Assembly: GCA_964393335.1 (NCBI GenBank)
Contig: CAYMTN010000039.1
Span: forward strand, 1 to 31,750
Reading direction: 5' to 3'
DNA length: 31,750 nt
Source: CAYMTN01 sp964393335
Lineage (GTDB): Bacteria > Chloroflexota > Anaerolineae > Aggregatilineales > Aggregatilineaceae
Each line of letters begins with the position of its first letter. Positions within the stretch are counted from its first letter, which is position 1. Positions 22,990 to 31,117 of this stretch are shown here, piece after piece. Under the pieces are notes generated by a model, which was given only the letters and a program-made list of their open reading frames with translations, was not told where the DNA came from and searched no databases. The position numbers and the translations under genes are program-made.

Positions 22990-23040
22990 GTTCTTAAATT
23001 GATACCAATAATGGTTCGTCAGCAGCGTCCCTACATTCTG

Positions 23041-23075
23041 GCTGACCGCTGTAAGCTGACCGCTGATCGCTGTAG
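23041..23075. repeat. Heptad repeat array, 5 units
   Basis: GCTGACC, GCTGTAA, GCTGACC, GCTGATC and GCTGTAG in exact 7-bp register, the reverse complement of the TCAG-type units at 4231-4272. It ends 28 bp before the start codon of the fourth glycosidase-like gene. Confidence 0.75.
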
Positions 23076-23103
23076 ACCATTTTTCGAAGGAGTTTCCCAT
23101 CCG

Positions 23104-24396
23104 GTGACACAACAACCGTTTTCAGGCCCGCGCCGCCGTACGGTGATCGCGGTGGTGCTGGCGGTCGGGATCGCGCTGGCGGCTGGCGCGGGCTGGCTGG
23201 CCCGCGAGCCGGACTCGACTCCGCCCGCTGCGCCGCCCACCGCTACCCCGCCGATTCCGCGTGATCTGGCCCCGGACGCCATCACCGCGCGCGCCTTTCC
23301 GTCGCTGACGTATGGCGTTCACGCCTTTTTGTGGTGGAATGAAACCATGCGCACGCTGGACCTGGATAACATCCGCCTGATGGCGTTTACGCACGTCAAG
23401 CAGCGTTTTTCGTGGTCGAACGTGGAGCCGCTGCCGGGCGAATGGCACTGGGACAAAGCCGACGGTGTGGTCGATGAGGTCGAATACCGGGGGCTGAAGC
23501 TGATCGCGCGGCTGGACGGCCCGCCGGATTGGGCGCTGACCGGCGATCCCGCGCGGGATGCTGCCGCGTCGCCGGTTGACGTCGATGCCTGGGCGACCTT
23601 CTGCGGGACGCTGGCCGTGCGGTACAAAGGCCGTATCGCGGGCTACCAGGTGTGGAACGAGCCGAATCTGCGCCGCGAATGGCTGGATTACCCGCCCAAC
23701 GCCGCAGGCTACGTGCGCCTGCTGCAAACGTGCGCCGAAGCGATCCGCGCCGCCGATCCAGACGCGGTCATCATGTCGGCAGGGCTGGCCCCGACCGGCA
23801 CGTTACTGCCCGAAGCGATCCCGGATATGGACTATTTGCGGCAGATGTACGCGGCGGGGGTCTCGCCCTGGTTTGACGTATTGGGGCTGAACGCGCCGGG
23901 GTATGGCGCGCCGCCCGACCTGTCGCCGGATGACGCCGAAGCAGCCGGACGGCTGCGCTGGATGTGCTTCCGCCACGTCGAGGACATGCGCGGGATCATG
24001 GTCGCGGCGGGCGACGCGCACAAACAGGTGGCGCTGCTGGAGGTCGGCTGGACGACGGACACCATTCACCCCGATTACGCGTGGCACGCCGTCAGCGAGG
24101 CGCAGCAGGCGGAATACCTGGTCGGCGCGTATCGTTATGCGGCGGAGCACTGGCGGCCCTGGGTCGGGCTGATGGTCACGATCTACATTGCCGATATTGA
24201 TTGGACGCCCGACGACGAGGAATACTGGTGGGCGATCAACGTGGCGGGTTACGACGGCGGGTGGAAAGGCCGCCCGGCCTATTACCAGCTCTCCGTGATG
24301 GAACGCTACATCGACGATACGGTCATCCCCGCCCGCGATCCCGGCGATCCCGACGCGATAACGGTCGATCCGCTGCCGCCGCGTCCCGGCGAGTGA
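23104..24396 (+). CDS. Membrane-anchored or secreted clan A glycoside hydrolase-like protein (paralogue 4)
   Basis: A 430-residue protein with a basic N-terminus (GPRRRT), a hydrophobic signal or anchor (about 13-33), a short Pro/Thr linker and a clan A barrel (about 65-405). It shows the VKQRFSWSNVEPLPGEWHWD segment (98-117), acid/base E186 in YQVWNEPNLRREW and nucleophile E313 in ALLEVGWTTD, so both catalytic glutamates are present. It is more divergent from paralogues 1-3 than they are from each other, with no SH3b domain. GTG 23104 is taken as start: GAAGGAG lies 11 nt upstream, and the frame before it runs through the heptad repeat. It ends 8 bp from the stop of the convergent glycosyltransferase gene. 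Confidence 0.85.
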   Translation: MTQQPFSGPRRRTVIAVVLAVGIALAAGAGWLAREPDSTPPAAPPTATPPIPRDLAPDAITARAFPSLTYGVHAFLWWNETMRTLDLDNIRLMAFTHVKQRFSWSNVEPLPGEWHWDKADGVVDEVEYRGLKLIARLDGPPDWALTGDPARDAAASPVDVDAWATFCGTLAVRYKGRIAGYQVWNEPNLRREWLDYPPNAAGYVRLLQTCAEAIRAADPDAVIMSAGLAPTGTLLPEAIPDMDYLRQMYAAGVSPWFDVLGLNAPGYGAPPDLSPDDAEAAGRLRWMCFRHVEDMRGIMVAAGDAHKQVALLEVGWTTDTIHPDYAWHAVSEAQQAEYLVGAYRYAAEHWRPWVGLMVTIYIADIDWTPDDEEYWWAINVAGYDGGWKGRPAYYQLSVMERYIDDTVIPARDPGDPDAITVDPLPPRPGE

Positions 24397-24404
24397 CGCG
24401 GCCC

Positions 24405-26285
24405 TCAGCCAACGATCACCTGCGCGACAAAGGCATACGGCGCGCCATCCACCACGAGCGGCGCCGGATCACCAAACCAGTAGACGCTGACGGCCAGCCG
24501 GTAGGTGCCCGGTGGCAGATCGTCCGGCAGGTCCAGCGTGTGCCGGTCAAACACGAGGGATGCGGGTCTCCATTGGCTGGTGGGTATGTCGCCGGGCGGG
24601 CCGTCGTGCTGGGCCACCACGCTGTCGGCCTCCGCCCGCATCAGGTACACGCCCACCGAGTAGTCACGATCAAGCGCCTGCTGCGCCGACCACCACAAAT
24701 CTACCTGCAAGTCTTCCCCGGCATGCGCGTGGCCGGACACGACCACATCGTGCAGCACGAAGAGGTCTTGATACTGCCGCGCGCGGCTGGTGAGGTCCGG
24801 GCGCTCGAACAACACGGCGTCGATTACCGGGTTCGACGGGTATTCGGCAAGGTAGGCGTCGCCGACCGGCGTTTGTTGCTCGATCACGCGCCGGAAACCA
24901 AAAGCCCCGTCATCGAGAAATGGGACGACGACGGGGGCTTGCAGCCACTGAACCACCCATACCCGTCGCGCGGCACGCAGCGACTCTTCTATCTGGGGAA
25001 TAACCGGGCGAATCAGGTTGGACTGTCCCTGTTCCACCCAGGGCAGCGTGCGGATGATGGCCGGGTCCGGGTCGGGCAGCGCCAGTTTTAACTCGTACCA
25101 AAACGCGTTGTCATCCCAGCCGGTTTCCAGCACGATCAGGTCACCGGGCGAATACGCAGCCGCTAACGAGCGTGCCGTTTCGCCGTAGTTCAGGCGCGGT
25201 TGAATGGGGTGCGTATAAATGAGCATGGCCACGACCAGCACCCCCGCGAATACGCCCCGCGCAGGCCAGGGAATACGGCTCAAGCCGTACCCGCTCACCA
25301 GCACCAGCATCGGAGTCAAAAAAACGAGTGTGCGGGGAGTCAGCGTAGGCGTCTGGACGCTGGCGACGAACATCACGATAAACAGGCCGCCACCTGCGCC
25401 AAGCATGTAGGCTCGCGCCAACCAATCCGCCGAACGCCGGTCCGCTCGCCGCACGATGCCCCCGGCCCCCAGCAGGTAGGCACCTGCCATCATGGCCGTC
25501 TGGTAGCCCAGTAGCAAGGCAACAATCACCCAAAAATTGTCCCAGGTCGGTTCCAGCGAAAAAGGGACGCCCGGCGCGCTGGCGGCGTGGACGAGTTTCC
25601 TCAGGTGGGTGGCAAACAAGCTAACCATCAAGGGCGCGCATAACAACGCGGCTGCCGCCCACGCGCCCAACAATCGCGCCTTGTCTCGCCGCGATCCGCG
25701 CCAGATCACCAATCCCAGCGCGGCCTGCAACGCCAGGATCGTTAGCCCAAAATAGTTGGTGGAAAGCATCATCGCCACGCTGAGGGCGTACCATACCAAC
25801 CAGCGGGTGCGGGGGCGATGAAGATACCGCAAGAAAAACAGCGACATCAAGCTGACGGCTAATGTGAGCCACCCATAATGGCGGATCTCTTGATCGTAAT
25901 AGACCGCAATCCCCAGCACGGCATAAAACGATGCGGCGTACAGGCCCGCTTCCGCGCTGAACCAGTCGGTACCTATCCGGTATACGACGGCTGTCGTCAC
26001 GATCCCGCCCAGCACGGATAAGAATCGCAGCGCCAACCGCGAATCCCCGGCGACGTTTTCCCACCGGTTGAGCGCCAGAAAAAACAACGGCGGGTGGCGG
26101 TCGTCGCGCAGCACGTCCAGCACGTCATCGACACGGCGATCAAGCGTGGCCCAGGCCGTATACCCTTCGTCCGTCCAGACCGCACGGTCGCTTATTTGAT
26201 GGAGACGCGCTGCCGCTGCCAGCAGCAGCACCAGTACGACGATGACCGGCGGCGAAAAAACCCTGATCGGTTTATCTCCCAGCAT
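24405..26285 (-). CDS. GT39-like (ArnT/PMT-type, GT-C fold) membrane glycosyltransferase
   Basis: A 626-residue integral membrane protein that should transfer a sugar from a lipid-phosphate donor to an extracytoplasmic acceptor. The first transmembrane helix (about 12-30) is followed by the catalytic first loop AVWTDEGYTAW with D39-E40 and by DDRHPPLFFLAL (61-72), the GT39 'HPPLyy' motif. About ten more helices run to residue 340 or so. The last 150 residues are soluble, with a beta domain (VVVSGHAHAGEDLQVDLWW, PPGTYRLAVSVYWF), probably exported. Acceptor and donor are unknown. The ATG at 26283-26285 lacks a clear ribosome binding site. It converges on the glycosidase-like cluster. Confidence 0.85.
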   Translation of the reverse strand: MLGDKPIRVFSPPVIVVLVLLLAAAARLHQISDRAVWTDEGYTAWATLDRRVDDVLDVLRDDRHPPLFFLALNRWENVAGDSRLALRFLSVLGGIVTTAVVYRIGTDWFSAEAGLYAASFYAVLGIAVYYDQEIRHYGWLTLAVSLMSLFFLRYLHRPRTRWLVWYALSVAMMLSTNYFGLTILALQAALGLVIWRGSRRDKARLLGAWAAAALLCAPLMVSLFATHLRKLVHAASAPGVPFSLEPTWDNFWVIVALLLGYQTAMMAGAYLLGAGGIVRRADRRSADWLARAYMLGAGGGLFIVMFVASVQTPTLTPRTLVFLTPMLVLVSGYGLSRIPWPARGVFAGVLVVAMLIYTHPIQPRLNYGETARSLAAAYSPGDLIVLETGWDDNAFWYELKLALPDPDPAIIRTLPWVEQGQSNLIRPVIPQIEESLRAARRVWVVQWLQAPVVVPFLDDGAFGFRRVIEQQTPVGDAYLAEYPSNPVIDAVLFERPDLTSRARQYQDLFVLHDVVVSGHAHAGEDLQVDLWWSAQQALDRDYSVGVYLMRAEADSVVAQHDGPPGDIPTSQWRPASLVFDRHTLDLPDDLPPGTYRLAVSVYWFGDPAPLVVDGAPYAFVAQVIVG

Positions 26286-26376
26286 GGCATTCGCATTCAG
26301 TAACGACTATCATCAGTCTGGTCCATCATCAGTATTGGTCCTCGCGGTGAAAACTAAACTGTTGAGCACCGGCAAC

Positions 26377-26448
26377 AAGCCTCACCCCTTAACCCCCGGC
26401 CCCTTTTCCCTTCTCCATTTTGATGGAGAGGGGCCAGGGGTGAGGCTT
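26377..26448. repeat. Dispersed hairpin repeat, copy 3
   Basis: AAGCCTCACCCC...GGGGTGAGGCTT with inner TTCTCCATTTTGATGGAGAG. Except for the loop and a few bases it equals the reverse complement of copy 1 (4351-4417), including the asymmetric TTAACCCCCGGCCCCTTTTC arm. Copies 1 and 3 are therefore the closest pair. Confidence 0.85.
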
Positions 26449-26573
26449 TCTGCAAACGCACGAAAGCTTAGGCATCTAGGCAAGGATCAGTGGTTCTTGC
26501 ACCCGCTGGCAGGCAGCGTGCGGGAATTATACTCTGAACAAACGAAAAATCACCCCTTGCCCCGCAGATCGGG

Positions 26574-26603
26574 TTAAAAAAAATTCGCCGGGCGTGTTAC
26601 AAT
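26574..26603 (+). promoter_or_regulatory. Promoter of the plus-strand glycosyltransferase gene
   Basis: TTAAAA (26574-26579), 18-bp spacer, TACAAT (26598-26603). The start site would be near 26610, which argues that translation begins at the TTG at 26666 rather than at the GTG at 26612. Confidence 0.55.
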
Positions 26604-26665
26604 GACGGCCAGTGACGAATGACCCGAACACACATCAACCCGGACCGGACCGGCCAGGAGCACTC

Positions 26666-28786
26666 TTGAACCGACGAGTAGAATTATTAGCTGTGACGAG
26701 TTTTTTGCTGCTGGCCGTGCTGCTGCGCGTTTGGGACCTGGCGAGCCTGCCGCCGGGTTTTAGCGATGACGAGCTGGCGCATATCCGCATGACCGAAACA
26801 GTCCGCCAGGGCGACATTTCCGTGTATTACCAGGTGGGCGGTGTCCAGGGCCGGGCCGGGATGTACGCGGTCGGGAATATGTTTGCCACTGAGCTGGTCG
26901 GGGACGGCCTGTTCGGCTACCGCATCCTGTCGTTTTGGATGGGCCTGCTGGCGCTGGCGCTGCTGTATGCGGTGGCGCGGCGGCTGTTCGGCGTGCCGGT
27001 GGCGCTGATCGCGCTGGGTGCGATGTCGGTTAATCTGCGGGCGGTGCTGCTGTCCCGCAGTGTGACGTCTGAAGCGGTCGTGCTGCCATACGTGCTGCTG
27101 ACACTGTTCTGCCTGCTGGTCGCGCTGAACGTGCGCCGCGACGTCAGGTTTCACACGCCGAATACGCTGCCGTTTGCGCTGTTGGCTGTGTTGTTTGGCG
27201 CGTCGGGTTACCTGCACTATACGATGTTGGTGTTGGGACCGCTGGGCGCGTTGTTTTTTTTGCACCTGGTCTTCACGCACCAGCCGCTCTCGCGGCGGGC
27301 GTGGAGCGCGTGGGTATTCGTGATCGTGCTGGCGACGGTGGTCGCCATGCCGTACCTGATCTCGACGCTGCGCGAGCCGGAGTTGAGCGAGCCGTATATT
27401 CTCTCGACGCAGCGCCCGCACAACCTGACGGATGCCGTTGACGGGCTGCTTCACGCGGTGGGCGGCGTGATCTGGCGGGGCGATCCCAGCCCGACCCACA
27501 ATCTCCCGGAAGCGGCACTGCTCGGCCCGGCAATGGCCGTGCTGCTGTTGATCGGCGTGGGGACGGCGATCCGGCGCTGGCGCGAGCCGGGTTACGCGCT
27601 GCTGTTGATGGTGCTGGCGGCGGGCGTGCTGACCGATGCATGGGTCGGCGTCAAACCGACCTTCAGCGCGAATCTGGTCGCGCTGCCGGCGGTCTACATC
27701 CTGCCGGGGATCGGCGCGCTGGCAGTGTGGCGGGCGCTGCGCGGGCGCGACGTGCGTCATGCGTGGCAGCCGGTCACGCTGGTGCTGGTGGTGATCCTGG
27801 TCGCCAACCTGATCGCGATCCGGGTCCGGCTGTTTGACGATTGGCGCAACGATGCCGGGGTGTACCAGGCGTACCACGCCTCGTTAGGTTACCTGGCCGC
27901 CTACCTGGATCGCACGCCGGACGGGCTGCCGGTGTCGATGTGCGCGCTGCGGCTGAACGAACCGGCGGCGTCCGGCCTGACGCCGCGCCAGATGTTACGC
28001 CTGATGATGCGCCGTGAAGACATGAATATCCGCCATTCAGACTGTCGCGGCGGGCTGGTCCTGATCAATGCGGGCGCGCCGATGCGTTTCGCGTTTGCGG
28101 ATATCGCCAACCGCGAGGTGATGCCGCCCGAACTGGACGACTGGCTGAGCGACGCCCAGCCGATCCCGGTTGCGGGGCTGCCCGATGGCAGCGTCCTGCG
28201 GCTGGACGTCGAACAGCGCGTGCGTGACGCGGGCGGTTTTTGGGACGCGATGGCCCCGGTCTTCTACATGCCGGACGACGAACACGAAGGGGAGCCGGTC
28301 AAGCTGCCGGTGCAGTTGGAGCAGAACCTGACCTTTGCCGGGTACGAGCCGCGCGTGCTGGAAGACCCCCGGTTGCCGGGCGGCGATCCGATCGTGCTCA
28401 CGACGTACTGGCGCGTGGATGGCCCGCTGCCCGCCAACCTGGGCATTTTCGCGCACCTGCTGGCCTATCCCCAGCCGGAACCGGACAGCGGGACGCGCGT
28501 GCCGCTGCTCGAACCCTGGGCCGAAGCCAATTCACTCGACGTGGTCGCCAAAGAGCTGCGCAAGCGCGATATTTTCGTGCAGGTATCGTACCTGTGGCTG
28601 AGCGAGAATCTCAAGCCGGGGCCGTATGCGCTGACCGTCGGCGCGTATACGGACACCGTCACCATTTTGGACAATCACCTGGACGTGCTGGACAGCGCGC
28701 ATGATTACCAGCCGCACGGCGACCGGCTGCTGCTGGGCGACATCATCGTCGAGCCGCGCGACGGACCCGCTGATACGGAAGGGTAA
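26666..28786 (+). CDS. GT39-like membrane glycosyltransferase with exported beta domain
   Basis: A 706-residue protein, if it starts at TTG 26666, which has AGGAG 5 nt upstream; GTG 26612 would add 18 hydrophilic residues but has no ribosome binding site and sits at the predicted transcription start. TM1 (about 6-22) is followed by SLPPGFSDDELAHIRM, the acidic first-loop motif of GT-C enzymes, then about ten further helices to about residue 400. The C-terminal third is soluble (LEQNLTFAGYEPRVLEDPRL, ITYW-like VLTTYWRVDGPLPANLGIFA), a beta domain also seen at the end of the 24405-26285 protein. The HPPL motif of that protein is absent, so the two are distant relatives. Adenosine deaminase follows 6 bp after its stop. 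Confidence 0.82.
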   Translation: MNRRVELLAVTSFLLLAVLLRVWDLASLPPGFSDDELAHIRMTETVRQGDISVYYQVGGVQGRAGMYAVGNMFATELVGDGLFGYRILSFWMGLLALALLYAVARRLFGVPVALIALGAMSVNLRAVLLSRSVTSEAVVLPYVLLTLFCLLVALNVRRDVRFHTPNTLPFALLAVLFGASGYLHYTMLVLGPLGALFFLHLVFTHQPLSRRAWSAWVFVIVLATVVAMPYLISTLREPELSEPYILSTQRPHNLTDAVDGLLHAVGGVIWRGDPSPTHNLPEAALLGPAMAVLLLIGVGTAIRRWREPGYALLLMVLAAGVLTDAWVGVKPTFSANLVALPAVYILPGIGALAVWRALRGRDVRHAWQPVTLVLVVILVANLIAIRVRLFDDWRNDAGVYQAYHASLGYLAAYLDRTPDGLPVSMCALRLNEPAASGLTPRQMLRLMMRREDMNIRHSDCRGGLVLINAGAPMRFAFADIANREVMPPELDDWLSDAQPIPVAGLPDGSVLRLDVEQRVRDAGGFWDAMAPVFYMPDDEHEGEPVKLPVQLEQNLTFAGYEPRVLEDPRLPGGDPIVLTTYWRVDGPLPANLGIFAHLLAYPQPEPDSGTRVPLLEPWAEANSLDVVAKELRKRDIFVQVSYLWLSENLKPGPYALTVGAYTDTVTILDNHLDVLDSAHDYQPHGDRLLLGDIIVEPRDGPADTEG

Positions 28787-28792
28787 TTGGTC

Positions 28793-29776
28793 ATGCGATC
28801 CCTGCCGAAAATCGAGTTACACCTGCACCTGGACATTTCGCTGAGTTATGAGGCCGTGTCCGCGCTCGATCCGGCGTTTACGCCGCCGCGTTACGCCCGC
28901 GAGATCGTCGCGCCGCCGCGCTGCGATGATCTCGCCGATTACCTGGCGCGCACGCGGGCGAGTGTCGCGCTGCTGCAAACGGAGCGGGCGTTACGGGTCG
29001 CCGTATCGGACCTGCTGCGCCAGCTTGCCGCCGACGGCGTGATCTACGCCGAGCTGCGGTTCGCGCCGCTGCTGCATACCCGGCAGGGATTGTCGCCGGA
29101 AGACGTCGTGCGGATCGTGGCCGACGGAACCGATCGTGCCTGCGCGGCGACCGGTGTCGAAACGCGCCTGATCCTGTGCACGCTGCGCCATTTTTCGCGC
29201 GAGCAGGGCCTTGTCACGGCGCGGCTGATCGAGCGCTTTCGCGGCAGCCGGGTGGTCGCGCTCGACCTGGCCGGGGACGAGGCCGGGTTCCCGTTGGAGC
29301 CGCACATCCCGGCTTTTGCGTTCGCGCAGCGGCACGGCATCGCGCGCACGGCGCACGCGGGCGAGGCGTCCGGCCCGGCCAGCGTATGGGCGACGTTGGA
29401 GCGGCTGCGTCCAGCGCGGATCGGGCACGGCGTACGCGCGATTGACGATCCGGCGCTGGTCGATCACCTGGTCGCGTCTGGCATCCACCTGGAAGTGTGC
29501 CCCGCGTGCAACGTGCAGATCGGCCTGTTCGACACGGTCGCCGATCACCCAATCGACCGGCTGTACCGCGCGGGCGTCTCGCTGAGCGTCAACACGGACG
29601 CGCGCGCCGTCACGCCGACGACGCTCACGCAGGATTACGAGCGGCTGGCGGCAACGTTCGGCTGGACGGACGCCGATTTTTTGGCCTGCAACCTGAACGC
29701 GGTCGCGGCGTCTTTCGCGCCGGATGACGTAAAGGCCGGCCTTGCGGCGCGTTTGCGCGCGGGGTATGGCGCATGA
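28793..29776 (+). CDS. add: Adenosine deaminase family protein
   Basis: Zinc hydrolase expected to deaminate adenosine or a related purine nucleoside. In the 327-residue protein the metal ligands are H10 and H12 (KIELHLHLD), H188 (AHAGEASGP, with catalytic E191) and D269 (SVNTDARAV); H212 (IGHGVRAI) is the catalytic histidine. The canonical HLHLDG reads HLHLDI, and the second Asp of NTDDP is Ala, a variation that also occurs in other ADA-like branches, so substrate preference could differ from adenosine. The ATG at 28793 is preferred (AAGGG 9 nt upstream) to a TTG at 28787. It follows the glycosyltransferase by 6 bp and is probably co-transcribed. Confidence 0.88.
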   Translation: MRSLPKIELHLHLDISLSYEAVSALDPAFTPPRYAREIVAPPRCDDLADYLARTRASVALLQTERALRVAVSDLLRQLAADGVIYAELRFAPLLHTRQGLSPEDVVRIVADGTDRACAATGVETRLILCTLRHFSREQGLVTARLIERFRGSRVVALDLAGDEAGFPLEPHIPAFAFAQRHGIARTAHAGEASGPASVWATLERLRPARIGHGVRAIDDPALVDHLVASGIHLEVCPACNVQIGLFDTVADHPIDRLYRAGVSLSVNTDARAVTPTTLTQDYERLAATFGWTDADFLACNLNAVAASFAPDDVKAGLAARLRAGYGA

Positions 29777-29818
29777 TATTGGACCGGACGATGATTGGTG
29801 AGCAGACGTTTTGTGGTG

Positions 29819-29919
29819 AGCCTCACCCCCGTCTCGTCCCGCTGAGCGGGCCTCGACTCCCCCTCTCCATTCGATGGAGAGGGGGACAGGCCGAGCGTGC
29901 GAGGCCAGGGGGTGAGGCT
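29819..29919. repeat. Dispersed hairpin repeat, copy 4
   Basis: AGCCTCACCCCC...GGGGGTGAGGCT, with inner CCCCCTCTCCATTCGATGGAGAGGGGG written here as arms CCCCCTCTCC/GGAGAGGGGG around an ATTCGAT loop. Extra side hairpins (TCCCGCTGAGCGGG) lengthen the arms. The 282-bp gap before rtcA holds nothing else recognisable except the ribosome binding site. Confidence 0.8.
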
Positions 29920-30058
29920 GCCCCGCGCAAAGCGTCAATAACCGTGTGTGTGGTCTATCCGCCGTTGCTGCCTGATGGACCACAGATGACGGCCAACGGA
30001 TTGCGGTCAACCAAAAACCAAGAACTAACAACCAATCACAGTTTACTCAGGAGCACGC

Positions 30059-31081
30059 GTGATCACGATTGACGGCAGCCAGGGCGAGGGCGGCGGGCAG
30101 ATCGTCCGTACGGCGCTGACGCTGAGCGCCATCACCGGCACGGCGATCCAGATCGAGGCTATCCGCGCCGGACGCAAGCCGCGCGGCCTGCGCCCGCAGC
30201 ACGTCACCGCGATCCACGCCGCCGCCGAAATCTGTGACGCCGCAACGGACGGTGTCGCGGTCGGTTCCGGCGCGATCCTGTTTGAGCCGGGGCAGGGCGT
30301 ACGCGCCGGGACCTACGAGTTCGCGGTCGGCACGGCAGGATCGGCGGCGCTGGTGCTGCAAACCGTGCTGCTGCCGCTGGCGCTGGCGGACGGCGAGTCC
30401 CAGGTGCGCGTGTATGGTGGGACGCACGTCCCCAACAGCCCGTCTGGGCATTATCTGCGCGACGTCTATCTGCCGCTGCTGCTCGGCCTGGGCGTGGATG
30501 CCGAGCTGTACATGGAGTCCTACGGGTGGATGCCGGAAGGCGGCGGGCAGATCACGACGTATGTGCGGGGTGGGGCGCAGCTCACCGGGCGGGACCTGGG
30601 CGAGCGGGGCCGTATCGAGCGCATCTTTGGTACGGCGGTCGGTTGTAACCTGCCGTCGCACATCCCGCAGCGCATGGCGAACCGGGCCGCGAACCTGCTG
30701 CAAACGATCGACGCGCCGCTCGATATTCGCCCGCTGCGCACGCGCAGCATCAGCACCGGGGCGGGCATCTTCCTGGCGGTGGAATACACCAACGGGCGCG
30801 GCGGCGTCGGGACGTTGGGCGTCCGGGGCATGCCATCCGAAGCCGTTGCCGACCAGGCGGTGACCGATCTGTTGAATTTTCACGCATCCGACGCCGCCGT
30901 TGACCGCCACCTGGCCGATCAGTTGATCGTGCCGCTGGCGCTGGCCGCGGGTGAGAGCCTGGTCCGCACGGACGTCATCACGCCGCACCTGCTGACCAAT
31001 ATCGCGGTCGTGCGGCGTTTCCTTGAGCGCCCGATCGACGTGGACGAGCGCCGCCGCCTGGTGACGGTGGCCGGGGCATAG
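30059..31081 (+). CDS. rtcA: RNA 3'-terminal phosphate cyclase
   Basis: Converts an RNA 3'-phosphate to a 2',3'-cyclic phosphate with ATP through an enzyme-AMP intermediate. The 340-residue protein has the family's length and signatures: IDGSQGEGGGQIVRTALTLS (4-23), IRAGRKPRGLRPQH (35-48), the GYGWMPEGGG-like SYGWMPEGGG (154-163), NLPSHIPQRM and the adenylated histidine H284 in DRHLADQLIVPLAL. The GTG start at 30059 is supported by AGGAG 5 nt upstream and by MITIDGSQGEGGGQ at the very N-terminus. No rtcB or rtcR is nearby; the next gene, 36 bp on, is ribonuclease Z. Confidence 0.96.
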   Translation: MITIDGSQGEGGGQIVRTALTLSAITGTAIQIEAIRAGRKPRGLRPQHVTAIHAAAEICDAATDGVAVGSGAILFEPGQGVRAGTYEFAVGTAGSAALVLQTVLLPLALADGESQVRVYGGTHVPNSPSGHYLRDVYLPLLLGLGVDAELYMESYGWMPEGGGQITTYVRGGAQLTGRDLGERGRIERIFGTAVGCNLPSHIPQRMANRAANLLQTIDAPLDIRPLRTRSISTGAGIFLAVEYTNGRGGVGTLGVRGMPSEAVADQAVTDLLNFHASDAAVDRHLADQLIVPLALAAGESLVRTDVITPHLLTNIAVVRRFLERPIDVDERRRLVTVAGA

Positions 31082-31117
31082 GGGCGATCCTGCCCGGCAT
31101 ACACACGGAAATGAGTT

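Larger units (their letters stand above)
22651..23103. other. 453-bp repeat-rich gap between glycosidase-like genes 3 and 4
   Basis: It contains, in order, a terminator hairpin (22709-22727), the first copy of a 15-bp direct repeat GGTTCGTCAGCAGCG (22806-22820), hairpin repeat copy 2 (22875-22989), the second direct-repeat copy (23013-23027), a heptad array (23041-23075) and the ribosome binding site of the next gene. No gene is seen. Confidence 0.7.
26286..26665. other. Divergent gap between the two glycosyltransferase genes
   Basis: It holds hairpin repeat copy 3 (26377-26448), a plus-strand promoter (26574-26603) and the leader of the plus-strand glycosyltransferase. No gene is seen between them. 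Confidence 0.65.
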
